Source of the DNA: Paragemmobacter ruber
Lineage (GTDB): Bacteria; Pseudomonadota; Alphaproteobacteria; Rhodobacterales; Rhodobacteraceae
NCBI RefSeq assembly: GCF_009908315.1
Contig: NZ_JAAATW010000001.1
Location: 1,488,001-1,552,000 of the forward strand
Direction of reading: 5' to 3'
Length of the DNA: 64,000 nucleotides
Numbering within the stretch: position 1 is the stretch's first letter; every line of letters begins with the position of its first letter. A program made the translations under genes and the position numbers. The notes below the pieces were generated by a model. It saw only the letters and a program-made list of their open reading frames with translations. It was not told where the DNA came from and ran no database searches. Shown one piece after another: positions 16,437-25,598 of the stretch.

Positions 16437-16691
16437 GTGAAACCCGTCGAAATCTACACCACGCCCATCTGCCCCTATTGCATGGCCGCCAAACGCCTGC
16501 TCACCCGCAAGGGTGTGGCCTTCACCGAAATCGACGTCAGCCGCGACCCCGCCCTGCGCGATGCCATGACCGCCCGCGCCGGGGGCCGCCGCACCGTGCC
16601 GCAGATCTTCATCGGCGGCACCCATGTCGGCGGCAGTGATGACCTGCACGCGCTTGACCATGACGGCAAGCTTGATCCGATGCTCGCCTGA
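16437..16691 (+). CDS. grxC: Glutaredoxin 3
   Basis: An 84-residue dithiol glutaredoxin that reduces protein disulfides with glutathione. The active site is C12-P-Y-C15, the cis-proline is in RRTVPQIFI, and the glutathione-binding GG-SDD segment (VGGSDDLHAL) is present. The start is GTG, 40 bases after comF. The stop overlaps the start of the carbon-nitrogen hydrolase by one base, so the two genes are coupled. Confidence 0.95.
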   Translation: MKPVEIYTTPICPYCMAAKRLLTRKGVAFTEIDVSRDPALRDAMTARAGGRRTVPQIFIGGTHVGGSDDLHALDHDGKLDPMLA

Positions 16692-17527
16692 TGCGCGCGG
16701 GCCTTGTCCAGCTGACCGTCTCTGACGACCCGGCCGCCAACCTGCCGGACACGCTGGCGCTGGTCCGTGCTGCGGCACAGGGGGGCGCGGGCTTCGTCCT
16801 CACCCCGGAATGTACCAACGCGCTCTCCTCCAACCGCACCCGCCAGCGCGCCCTTTTCCACCCCGAGGAAACCGATCCCACCCTCGCCGCCCTGCGGGAT
16901 GAGGCGGCGCGCGCGGGCATCTGGCTGCTGATCGGCTCGCTCGGCCTGCTGACGGACGATGCCGATGGCCGCTTCGCCAACCGCTCCTTCCTGATCGCGC
17001 CGTCGGGCGACATCGCCGCCCGCTACGACAAGATCCACATGTTCGATGTGAACGTCTCGGAAACCGAGGTGTACCGCGAATCCTCAGGCTATCGCCCCGG
17101 CAACCGCGCCGTGCTGGCAGATACCCCCTTCGGCCGCATCGGGATGACGGTCTGCTACGATCTCCGCTTCCCCCATCTCTATCGCCGCCTCGCGCAGGCC
17201 GGGGCCGAAATCCTCACCGTCCCCGCCGCCTTCAACCACATCACCGGGGCCGCGCATTGGGAAACGCTCCTCCGCGCCCGCGCGATTGAAACCGGCTGCT
17301 ACGTCCTCGCCCCCGCCCAGACCGGCTTTCACCCCGAGGTTGAGGGGAAGGGTCGCCGCACCCATGGCCACAGCCTCGCCATCGCCCCTTGGGGCGAAAT
17401 CCTCTCCGACGCCGGAACAGAACCCGGCATCACCTTCGCCGATCTCGACCTGGCCGAGGTCGCCCGCGCGCGCGACCGCATCCCCTCGCTCTCCCATGAC
17501 CGCGATTTCACGGGGCCAGCAGCATGA
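16691..17527 (+). CDS. Carbon-nitrogen hydrolase (Nit/omega-amidase type)
   Basis: A 278-residue nitrilase-superfamily amidase. The catalytic triad is visible as E40 (TPECTN), K114 (RYDKIHMFDV) and C155 (TVCYDLRFP). The sequence around HMFDV and the DLRFP strand resembles Nit1/Nit2, enzymes that hydrolyse deaminated glutathione or omega-amides such as 2-oxoglutaramate. Placement directly after a glutaredoxin fits a glutathione-repair role, but that is inference. The start ATG overlaps the grxC stop. Confidence 0.88.
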   Translation: MRAGLVQLTVSDDPAANLPDTLALVRAAAQGGAGFVLTPECTNALSSNRTRQRALFHPEETDPTLAALRDEAARAGIWLLIGSLGLLTDDADGRFANRSFLIAPSGDIAARYDKIHMFDVNVSETEVYRESSGYRPGNRAVLADTPFGRIGMTVCYDLRFPHLYRRLAQAGAEILTVPAAFNHITGAAHWETLLRARAIETGCYVLAPAQTGFHPEVEGKGRRTHGHSLAIAPWGEILSDAGTEPGITFADLDLAEVARARDRIPSLSHDRDFTGPAA

Positions 17528-17537
17528 GGCATGGGGG

Positions 17538-17996
17538 ATGACCGGCAAACCCGCTGACGAAAAGACCGAAGACATCGCCGTTGCCCTTTTCGGCGAACTC
17601 TTCATGGCCGATCAGCTTGCCCGCAACCGCATCTCGCGCGTGCTGCCCAAGGGGATGGAACTGTCGCATTTCGGCGTGCTGAACCACCTCGCCCGGGTGA
17701 ATGACGAACGCACCCCGGCGCAGTTGGCCCGCGCCTTCCACGTCACGCGCGGGGCGATGACCAACACCCTTGCCCGGCTGGAATGGGCGGGACATGTCCA
17801 TATCCGCCCCGATTGGGATGATGCCCGCCGCAAGTTCGTGGCCATCAGCCCCGCCGGACGCGCCGCCCGCGACGCCGCCGTTCAGGCCGTCGCCCCCCTG
17901 ATCGCCGAAGTGGTGCAACAACTCGGCGCCGACCGCGTCCGCGCCGTCCTCCCCGTCCTGCGCGAAATGCGCACCCGGCTCGAGGGTGAGGGTTAG
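17538..17996 (+). CDS. MarR-family transcriptional regulator
   Basis: A 152-residue winged-helix regulator. The helix-turn-helix is at about residues 58-80 (TPAQLARAFHVTRGAMTNTLARLE) followed by the wing GHVHIRPDWDDARRKFVAIS with the usual DxRxK-type pattern. MarR proteins bind small phenolic or oxidant ligands and usually repress nearby genes. It starts 11 bases after the amidase, probably in the same transcript. A 7-bp hairpin (18100-18120) lies between it and the kinase gene. Confidence 0.88.
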   Translation: MTGKPADEKTEDIAVALFGELFMADQLARNRISRVLPKGMELSHFGVLNHLARVNDERTPAQLARAFHVTRGAMTNTLARLEWAGHVHIRPDWDDARRKFVAISPAGRAARDAAVQAVAPLIAEVVQQLGADRVRAVLPVLREMRTRLEGEG

Positions 17997-18208
17997 CCCG
18001 GCACCCCGCGCCCGCGTGACACCGGACCCTCGGCCCGATGGCGCGATCTCATCCCCAGAACGCGGGCGGGCCTTCTCGCGGATGCCTGCCACCGCTATCA
18101 TCACGGTCACCCTCCGTGATCCGGCCGCAGTGATCACGCCACCGGGGGAAAGCAGGGCTGACCATGCGGAATCCAAGGGTCACCCGGCCAATGCAAAGGG
18201 GATCGTCC

Positions 18209-19090
18209 GTGCCGCAACCGCCCGTCGTCCTTGTCGTGGGCTCCCTCCACCATGACATCATGGTCGAGGCCGACCATCTGCCGCGCGTGGATGAAACCGC
18301 CGTGGGCCGACGCTGGTATCCGAAATTCGGCGGCAAGGGCGGCAATCAAGCCGTGGCCGCCCGCGCCGCCGGGGTGCAGGCCCGGATGTTCGGGGCGGTG
18401 GGCCGTGACGCCTTTGGCGACTATCTCCTCGCCGCCCTCGACCGCGGCAAGGTGGACCGTCACTTTGTCCGCATCCTTGATGATGCACCCTCGGGGATGA
18501 GCGTTGCGATACAGGATCGCGCGGGCGACTACGCGGCCACCATCGTTTCCGGCGCCAACCTCTGCCTTGATCCGGCGCTGCTGACGGATCCCGCGCTTTG
18601 GGCCGATGTGGCCGTCCTCGTCCTGCAGAACGAGGTGACGCCCGACATCAACCTCGCCGCAGCCACCGCCGCCCGCGCGCGGGGGATTCGGGTCATCCTC
18701 AACGCGGCCCCCGCGCGTGAGGTGCCGCCCGCCCTCGGGGCCTGCGTGGATGTTTTGGTCGTGAACGCGGTCGAGGCTGCGATGTTCGGCGCCGATCCGG
18801 TGACAGACCTCGCCTCCGCCCGCGCCGCCGCCGGCCACCTCGCGGCGCGTTTCGGCAGTGTCGTAGTCACTGCCGGGGCGGCGGGCCTTGCCGCCTGCAC
18901 GGCCGGGGGCGCAAGGATCACCCTTCCCGCGCGCAAGGTCACGGTCGCCAGCACCCATGGCGCGGGCGACTGCTTCACCGGCACCCTCGCGGCGGCGATG
19001 GCCACCGGCCACGATCTCGAATCCGCCTGCCAACAGGCCTCTGACGCCGCCGCCCGCCATGTCGCAGGCGTGGGGGCCGCCACCGCCTGA
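18209..19090 (+). CDS. PfkB-family sugar kinase, ribokinase-like
   Basis: About 293 residues of a PfkB carbohydrate kinase. The N-terminal signature GGKGGNQAVAA and the C-terminal ATP/catalytic motif STHGAGDCFTG are present, the latter with the catalytic base aspartate. This pair is characteristic of ribokinases, which make ribose 5-phosphate. The GTG start is chosen because AAAGGGG lies 7 bases upstream and the protein then begins close to VVLVVGSLHHD; an ATG at 18164 is an alternative. No ribose transporter is adjacent, so the true substrate is open. Confidence 0.82.
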   Translation: MPQPPVVLVVGSLHHDIMVEADHLPRVDETAVGRRWYPKFGGKGGNQAVAARAAGVQARMFGAVGRDAFGDYLLAALDRGKVDRHFVRILDDAPSGMSVAIQDRAGDYAATIVSGANLCLDPALLTDPALWADVAVLVLQNEVTPDINLAAATAARARGIRVILNAAPAREVPPALGACVDVLVVNAVEAAMFGADPVTDLASARAAAGHLAARFGSVVVTAGAAGLAACTAGGARITLPARKVTVASTHGAGDCFTGTLAAAMATGHDLESACQQASDAAARHVAGVGAATA

Positions 19091-19207
19091 TCCACCACGG
19101 GGGCATCGGGGCCAGTGCGACGCCGCCTGTCACCGCGACGCGCCAGGATCGGCTTCGCCCGGGCGGACAGGATTGCCCCGTCCCCCATCCTCCCCTACCT
19201 TCCCGGG

Positions 19208-20038
19208 ATGCAACTGCCCAACATCCCGACCCTGATCAAAGATCTCTGGACGCTGTCCGACGAACGCGAGCTGGATCTCATCGCCGCAGGCATCGCCTTT
19301 TACGGCTTTCTCGCCCTGTTTCCCGCCGCCGCCGCCGTCATCATGATCTGGGGCAGCTTTTCCGATGCCACCCTGATCCGGCAGGAACTGGAACTTGCGC
19401 GCGACTACCTTCCCCCCGATGCGTGGAACCTGATCTCACAGCAGATCGAGGCGATCCTTGCCGGCCCGCCCGGTGGCTTCGGTCTGGCCACCTTCCTGTC
19501 GCTCTTCCTTGCGCTCTGGACGGCGCGCGCCTCGGTCGCTGCGCTGATGCGCGGCCTCAACGCCATCCACGGCTTGCCGAACCGCGCCGGGCACCGGCAT
19601 TTCGTCCGCTCGCTCCTGCTCACGCTGGTGATGGTGGGCCTTGCCATCGCCGGGCTTCTGGCGGCGGTCGTAGGCCCGCTGATCCTTGCCTTCCTGCCGC
19701 TGGGCGGCCTCACCACCGTCGCGCTGGAACTGCTGCAGCTTCTGCTCAGCCTGATGATCGTCATCCTCGGCGTGGCGCTGGTCTACCGGCTCGGCCTGAA
19801 CCGCGAAATCACCCACCGCCTCTTCACGCGCGGCATCTTTGTCGCCGTCCTCATCTGGGTGGCGGCCTCACGCGGGCTTGTCGTCTATCTGGCGAACTTC
19901 GACACATACAACCGCATCTACGGGTCCATCGGCGCGGTGGCGGCGCTGCTGGTCTGGCTGTATCTCTCGGGCTACGCCATCCTTCTGGGGGCTGCCGTCG
20001 ATGCCGCCCGGGCGCAGCGCAAGCGGGTGGATCAGTAA
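19208..20038 (+). CDS. YihY/BrkB-family inner membrane protein
   Basis: A 277-residue integral membrane protein with about six hydrophobic segments (for example around residues 25-50, 92-112, 137-170, 178-205, 210-235 and 242-268). The family pattern DLIAAGIAFYGFLALFPAAAA and the terminal GAVAALLVWLYLSGYAILLGA are typical of YihY (UPF0761, once misnamed ribonuclease BN). The function of the family is unknown. The ATG of MQLPNIPTL is preferred to an upstream in-frame ATG whose added sequence is arginine-rich and unlike the family. Its stop overlaps the tamB stop by 7 bases. Confidence 0.88.
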   Translation: MQLPNIPTLIKDLWTLSDERELDLIAAGIAFYGFLALFPAAAAVIMIWGSFSDATLIRQELELARDYLPPDAWNLISQQIEAILAGPPGGFGLATFLSLFLALWTARASVAALMRGLNAIHGLPNRAGHRHFVRSLLLTLVMVGLAIAGLLAAVVGPLILAFLPLGGLTTVALELLQLLLSLMIVILGVALVYRLGLNREITHRLFTRGIFVAVLIWVAASRGLVVYLANFDTYNRIYGSIGAVAALLVWLYLSGYAILLGAAVDAARAQRKRVDQ

Positions 20039-23000
20039 TCCTTCTCGAAATAGACGCCGATCCCGGTATCGCCCGAACTGCCCGTCCGCCCTCGCACAGT
20101 GACCGAGTCCGTCACATCAAGATTCAGGTTGATTTGGCTTTCGCCGCGATCATCCACCTCCACCTCGGTATAGACATTCTCCGACAGGTATTTCCCCGCC
20201 CGCACCGTCGCGCCGCCATCGGCCCCGGTCTGCACATCCAGATCGTCCAGCCCGAACCCCTGCCGCAGCCGCCCCACGATGCCCACCCCGCCCCGGCCCG
20301 CCAGCGTGGCCACGGCATTGGCCAGCTGCGCCGCCTGCAAGACTGACAGCGTCTCGATCCCACGCCCGAACAGCAGGCGCGACAGCACCTCCTCCTCGGG
20401 CAATTCGGGGCTGGACCGGAAGCTTACCACCGGCTCGGTCGCCGGGCCGTCGATGCGGATGAAACTGGTGATCCCGTCGCTTTCATTCGATGCCGCCACC
20501 GCCAGCACAGGGGTAAAGTTCCCCGCCAGCGTCATCGTCGCCTCGCTCAGGTCCAGCCGCCGCCCAAGGATATCCAGCCGCCCCCGGATCAGGCTGAACG
20601 TCCCCGACGGCACCACCGCCGCTGTCGTCCCGCCCAGCCGCAACGCGCCCCCCAGTTCGGCATCAAGGCCCCGCCCGCGAATGTATATCTGTGACGGGGC
20701 GGAAATCAGCAGGTCCAGCGCAAAGGGCCGCGCGCCCCCGCCGCCCGCGCCCGCCGTCTCAAGGCCCAGCAACCCCGCCCGCGCCCGCGTGGCGCGCACC
20801 TCTGCCGGTTCGTTCACATGCCGCAGATCCGGGATATCCGCCGAACCGCCCAGACCGGTTGACGGGATCTGCACTTCGGTCTCGGCCAGATCAATCTGGC
20901 CGCCGATGGTGCCACCCCCTGTCAGCGGGCCGCGCACCGTCACGGCGCCATTCGCGGTGGTCTGGTACAGCTGCGGGTCGCGCAGCACCGCGCCCTGCAA
21001 TCCGACGCGCAGATCGGCATTGAACGGCGCGGCCAGCCCGACCGTCCCGCCCAGATCAATCCGCCCGCCGCTGCTCAGCGCGCCACCCCCCGAAAGCTGC
21101 GCCCGCCCGCCGCCCAGATCGGCATTCACCGCCACATCCTGCAATGCAAAGGCAAGGCCCGGATCGGCGATCCGCCCCCCGCTCAGCCCCACCCGCCCCG
21201 ACAAGGACGCCGCAGAAAGCGGCCCGTTCAGCCCGAGGTCGAACCGCACCAGCCCCGAAATCAGCCGCCCGGAAAGGAAGGCATTGGCCAACCCCGCCTG
21301 CGCGCTGCCCGCGATGCGCAGATCACCGCCCGATCCATCGGGCCGCAGCCGCCCGGTCACCCGCGCGTCGATCCCGCCCGGCCCCTGCCCGCGCAGGTTC
21401 AGATCATACCCCTGCCCGTCATCCGCCGCCGTTCCGCTGACCGTCAGCACACCGGGAAAATCCGGCAAGAGCAGCGCCAGATCGGCCAGCCGCGCCTCAA
21501 GGTTGATCCGCCGCGCCGCGCCCTCGGCGCGGCCATCCGCCACCACGCGAAGCTGCGGGTTCTCCACCCGCGCCGCGTTCAGCACCACCTGCCCCCCCGC
21601 GATGGACAGATCCCCCGAAAGCACCGTCTCGCCCCGCAGCAGCCGGTCCGCCTCGGCCTGCCCGATGGCAAGGTTCCGCCCCCGCCCGTTCACCGTCACC
21701 CGGCCCGCATCCGCCGCGCCGGCAAAGCGCACGTCCCCCGCAAAGCCGCCGCGATAACCCCCGCCCAGCACCGACAGATCCGCGAAATCCACCGTCCCGC
21801 GCAGGTCGCTCTGCCCGCTTGTCACCGTGCCGCTGGCCTGCGCCCGCAGGCCATTCGCCGTCACCGTCAGGTCGCGCAGCACCGTGCCGGTCGCCGTCCG
21901 CGCCGCGTCCAGCGCGATCCGTGACGTCCCCGCCAGCAGCCGGTCCACCTCGGCCTGCGCCAGCGCCACATCCTGCCCCGTCAGGGCCACCTGTCCGTCA
22001 AAGGCGCCCGTCAGCGGGCTCGCACTGCCCTCGACGGTCAGCCCCGCCGCCCCGGTCAAGGGCCGCCCCACCAGCGCCGACAGCCGCGCCAGATCCTCCA
22101 CCCGCGCCTCGGCCGTGCCGCTGATCGCCAGATCGGTCTCCAGCCCCGCCACCAGCGCGCGCCCGCTCAGCCCGTAATCCGCCCCCTCCAGCACGATGCG
22201 CGGCAGCCGCAGCCCCGGCCCGCCCTCCTGCCAGGACAGGATCACCTGCCCGTCCAGATCGGCCCCCAGCGCCTGCGCCAGCGCCGCATCCTCGGGCGCC
22301 AGCCCGCGCGCGGTGAAATCCAGCGTCGCGCCGACATGCGCCCGCCCGTCGCGCTGCCAGATCCGCCCCGCCCCATCCAGCGCCAGCCGATCCGCCCGCA
22401 ACCCCCGGCGATCCAGCCCGTCGATCACCACATCGCCGGTCCACCCCTCGCCCGCGGCCCGGTCATAGGCCACATCCAGCGTCACCGACCGCACCCGCGT
22501 CTCATCCTCGCCCGACAGCGGCAGCAGCACGGGTTGCCCCGACTCCAGCCCGATCCGCCCCGTCAGATTAAAGGCCAGCGGCAACCCCCCCGCCGACAGC
22601 GTCGCCTGCCCCGACAGATCCATCGCCTGCGTGTCCAGCCGCAACCGATCCAGCCGCAGCACCCCTTCAGCCGACCGCGCACCCGCCGCCTGCACCACGA
22701 TGCTGTCACCGAAGAAGGCGGCATAGTCGGGCATCCACAGCGGCGCCAGATCGCCCGCCAGATCGACATCGAACCCCCGGCTGCCATCCTCGGCCCCGAT
22801 CAGCTCCACCGTCCCGCTCAGCCGCTCCTCGCCATCCGTCGTCAGTGCGACATCGGCCACGAAATCGGTGATCGGCCCCGCGCCCTGCACCGCCAGCCGC
22901 GCCGAAGGGGTGCCGGGGATCCCCAGCTTTGCCACCGCGATGCCGCCCGCCTCTTCCTCGGCCACAAGGTTCAATTCGAACTGCCCGGTCGCATTGGCAA

Positions 23001-23556
23001 AGGCCGCCGTCAGGTCCAGCCGCCCAGCAGGCCCGTCATCGCTCCGCTCAAGCAGCAGTTCCGTGCGCCCCTCACCCCCGGCAAGCTGCGCCGATGCCTC
23101 CAGCCGCGCCTCCAGCGCTTCGCCCAGCACCGCCTCGCCCAGCACGATCCGCTCTGCCGCCAGCCGCCCGATGCTGATCGACACGGGCAGATCGGGCAGG
23201 GCGAATGTCCCCGCCTCGGGCGACGGCGCCGCCGGTTCGGTCTCAGGGATGCGCTCCAGCACGATCTCGCGCGCCGAAAGCTCCGACACATCCACCACCC
23301 CGCGCAACAGGGCCGACCGGCTCCAGTCCAGCGTCACGCCTTCCAGCGTCAGCCAGATGCCCGAATCATCCGCGATGGTCAGCCGCTCCATCGTCGCGCG
23401 CGACGACAGCGCCCCCTCAAAGCCGGTGATCGTCACCGCCCGCCCGGCGCCGGAAAGGTTGTCCTCCAGAAAGGCCGTCAGATAGCCGCGGTCATCCTCT
23501 TGCGCCGTGGCAGAGAGGGGCAGGCAGATCAGGGCAAGAACAGGCCACCACCGCAT
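20032..23556 (-). CDS. tamB: Translocation/assembly module inner-membrane component TamB
   Basis: A 1174-residue protein with an N-terminal signal or anchor (about 1-18), a very long repetitive beta-rich middle made of DUF490/AsmA-like strands, and a conserved C-terminal TamB domain (about 850-1174) ending in a strand IGVYFEKDY. With TamA it spans the periplasm and takes part in outer-membrane protein assembly and anterograde lipid transfer. The gene starts inside the tamA stop (ATGA), so the two are coupled. Its length is in the normal range. Confidence 0.9.
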   Translation of the reverse strand: MRWWPVLALICLPLSATAQEDDRGYLTAFLEDNLSGAGRAVTITGFEGALSSRATMERLTIADDSGIWLTLEGVTLDWSRSALLRGVVDVSELSAREIVLERIPETEPAAPSPEAGTFALPDLPVSISIGRLAAERIVLGEAVLGEALEARLEASAQLAGGEGRTELLLERSDDGPAGRLDLTAAFANATGQFELNLVAEEEAGGIAVAKLGIPGTPSARLAVQGAGPITDFVADVALTTDGEERLSGTVELIGAEDGSRGFDVDLAGDLAPLWMPDYAAFFGDSIVVQAAGARSAEGVLRLDRLRLDTQAMDLSGQATLSAGGLPLAFNLTGRIGLESGQPVLLPLSGEDETRVRSVTLDVAYDRAAGEGWTGDVVIDGLDRRGLRADRLALDGAGRIWQRDGRAHVGATLDFTARGLAPEDAALAQALGADLDGQVILSWQEGGPGLRLPRIVLEGADYGLSGRALVAGLETDLAISGTAEARVEDLARLSALVGRPLTGAAGLTVEGSASPLTGAFDGQVALTGQDVALAQAEVDRLLAGTSRIALDAARTATGTVLRDLTVTANGLRAQASGTVTSGQSDLRGTVDFADLSVLGGGYRGGFAGDVRFAGAADAGRVTVNGRGRNLAIGQAEADRLLRGETVLSGDLSIAGGQVVLNAARVENPQLRVVADGRAEGAARRINLEARLADLALLLPDFPGVLTVSGTAADDGQGYDLNLRGQGPGGIDARVTGRLRPDGSGGDLRIAGSAQAGLANAFLSGRLISGLVRFDLGLNGPLSAASLSGRVGLSGGRIADPGLAFALQDVAVNADLGGGRAQLSGGGALSSGGRIDLGGTVGLAAPFNADLRVGLQGAVLRDPQLYQTTANGAVTVRGPLTGGGTIGGQIDLAETEVQIPSTGLGGSADIPDLRHVNEPAEVRATRARAGLLGLETAGAGGGGARPFALDLLISAPSQIYIRGRGLDAELGGALRLGGTTAAVVPSGTFSLIRGRLDILGRRLDLSEATMTLAGNFTPVLAVAASNESDGITSFIRIDGPATEPVVSFRSSPELPEEEVLSRLLFGRGIETLSVLQAAQLANAVATLAGRGGVGIVGRLRQGFGLDDLDVQTGADGGATVRAGKYLSENVYTEVEVDDRGESQINLNLDVTDSVTVRGRTGSSGDTGIGVYFEKDY

Positions 23557-25373
23557 CAGAACGCCTGCCCCAATCCCACATAGATCTGCACCCCGTCGCC
23601 CGTGGTGCCGCTCACCGGCGCCGCCACGTCCAGCCGGATTGGACCAAAGCCGGTATCATAACGCAGGCCCAGCCCCGCGCCCGAATGCCAATCCCCGCCC
23701 GTGCCAAAGAACCCGTCCAGATCCACCCGCCCGGCGTCAAAGAACCCCACCACGCCGATTCGATCCGTCACCATCGCCCGCGCCTCAAGCTGCGTGCCGA
23801 TGAAATGCGTGGCCCCGATCTTGGGCGACAGCGCGCCCCGCGCCACATTCACCCCCAGCGACTGATAGGGTTGTCCGCGCACCGTGCCGCCGCCACCGCT
23901 GTAGAACAGGTCATCGCGCGGCGTATCCAGCAGGGCCGATCCCGTGATCAGCCCCAGTTGCAGCCGCCCCGCCAGAACAACCCGGTCCGCCGCGCCAAGG
24001 CCCAGATAACCGCGCGCGTCGATCTTGGTCCGCGCGCCCGTGCCTGTGGTGCCAAGGCCAAAGAAGGGCTTCACCTCGGCATCCAGATAGAACCCTTCCG
24101 TCGCGTTGGTCTTGTCGTTGCGGCGGTCCCAGTTCACGCCGATGGGGATGGATACGTTGCGGAACAGGAAATCGCTCACCCGGTCGCGGCCATTGGCATA
24201 TTCATAGCCGATCCCCAGCCGCCCGGTCAGCGTGTCGCTGAAATAATGCGTCAGGTTCACGCCGATGGTCGCCACATCGGCCACGTAATCCTCTTCGTCC
24301 AGCCGCCCGATCTCGGCGGCAAAACCCAGCGTGGTGTCGGGCGTCAGCGTGGCCGGTCGGTCCAGCGTTACGCCCAGTGTGTAATCCACCCCGCTGTTCT
24401 GCGCGCCGATATTGGTGATCTCGCCATCCACACGCAGCCGCTCGGCCCCGCCCAGAAGGTTGCGATGCAGCCAGTAGCCGGTCAGCGACAGCCCGTCCTG
24501 ACTGGCGATCTCGGCGCCGAAACTGTAGCGGCGCGGCAATTCCTCGACGATGGCCGCGGTGATCGGCACCAGATCGGGCGACAGTACGTCGCCCTCGGTC
24601 ATGGCGACCGACCGAAACACCCCCGTCCGCCGCAGCCGGTTCGCCGCGCGTTCCAACTCCTGCGGCGAAAACACCTCGCCCTCGGGCAGACCGGCGATCT
24701 TGACAACGCGGCGCACCTCCATCCGCTCGGCCCCTTCCACCGTCAGCGGACCAAAGCGCAGGCGCGGCCCCGGCTCCAGCGCGATCCGCGCGGCCAGCGT
24801 CGCATCGCGGTGATTGGCGGTCACGTCCTGCCCGGCCACACGCGCCTTTGCATGGCCCCGGTCGCGCCAGCCCGAAACGCCCGCCGCCGCCGCATCCCGC
24901 ACCACGCCCGACAGGGCGGGTTGCCCGGCGGCAAAGCCGGGCGGCAGCGCCGTGCCGGGCGCCAGCGGCGCCACCTCGGCCTGTGACAGGCGGAAGGCAG
25001 GCCCCGGCTCTACCGTCACCTCGATCACGTCGATGCGTCCGGGCGCATCCAGCGGCGCGATCGACGCCGCCTCGCGCCCGTCCACGCGGATCGTGATCAC
25101 GCCGGAATAATGCCCCTTGGCGTAAAGCGCGCCCAGCAGTGCGGCATATTCCGCCCGCGCCGCAGCGAACAGGTCCTGAGCATCGGTCTGCCCGTCCAGT
25201 TCCGACGACACCAGCAGCGAAGCGGCGCGCAGCGCATCGGCCACATCCTCGGCCGCGCCCGGGGTGCGAAACTCCAGCCGTTCCAGCGCCGCCGCAGGCC
25301 CGCTCAGCACGCCGAACGCAAGGACCGCCGCCCCGCAGGAACGGCGCAGGGGCCGGATGGAAAAGGGCGGCAC
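23556..25373 (-). CDS. tamA: Autotransporter assembly outer-membrane component TamA
   Basis: About 605 residues of a BamA/TamA Omp85 protein. A signal sequence (ending near PAAALE) precedes POTRA-like domains (about 25-255) and a 16-strand barrel (about 265-605) with the Omp85 motif GGGGTVRGQPYQSLG and a C-terminal strand ending in phenylalanine (YVGLGQAF). It works with TamB in the outer membrane. GTG at 25373 follows GGAGG by 5 bases and is preferred to the ATG six codons upstream (25391). The 200 bases upstream, before the ROK gene end, presumably hold its promoter. Confidence 0.9.
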   Translation of the reverse strand: MPPFSIRPLRRSCGAAVLAFGVLSGPAAALERLEFRTPGAAEDVADALRAASLLVSSELDGQTDAQDLFAAARAEYAALLGALYAKGHYSGVITIRVDGREAASIAPLDAPGRIDVIEVTVEPGPAFRLSQAEVAPLAPGTALPPGFAAGQPALSGVVRDAAAAGVSGWRDRGHAKARVAGQDVTANHRDATLAARIALEPGPRLRFGPLTVEGAERMEVRRVVKIAGLPEGEVFSPQELERAANRLRRTGVFRSVAMTEGDVLSPDLVPITAAIVEELPRRYSFGAEIASQDGLSLTGYWLHRNLLGGAERLRVDGEITNIGAQNSGVDYTLGVTLDRPATLTPDTTLGFAAEIGRLDEEDYVADVATIGVNLTHYFSDTLTGRLGIGYEYANGRDRVSDFLFRNVSIPIGVNWDRRNDKTNATEGFYLDAEVKPFFGLGTTGTGARTKIDARGYLGLGAADRVVLAGRLQLGLITGSALLDTPRDDLFYSGGGGTVRGQPYQSLGVNVARGALSPKIGATHFIGTQLEARAMVTDRIGVVGFFDAGRVDLDGFFGTGGDWHSGAGLGLRYDTGFGPIRLDVAAPVSGTTGDGVQIYVGLGQAF

Positions 25374-25598
25374 GACAACCTCCGAAATCAATGCCCCTGA
25401 CTATCGCAACCTATCCCGTCCGGTGCAATCTCCCGCACCGGCCAACTGCCATAATCCGCCGCTCCGCCGGGTCACGTTCCGGTGCGCGGCGCACATTCCG
25501 GGCCGACGCAGGGTTAAGGAATTCGCTCCACCCAGCGCGCTGCGTATGCACGCCTTGCTGCACTGGGATGCTGCACCACTTGCTGCCCGGGCGTCGCG

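Noticed and set aside
22336-23583. Long plus-strand frame across tamB
   Set aside because: Antisense to tamB, arginine- and proline-rich, no ribosome site and no domain.
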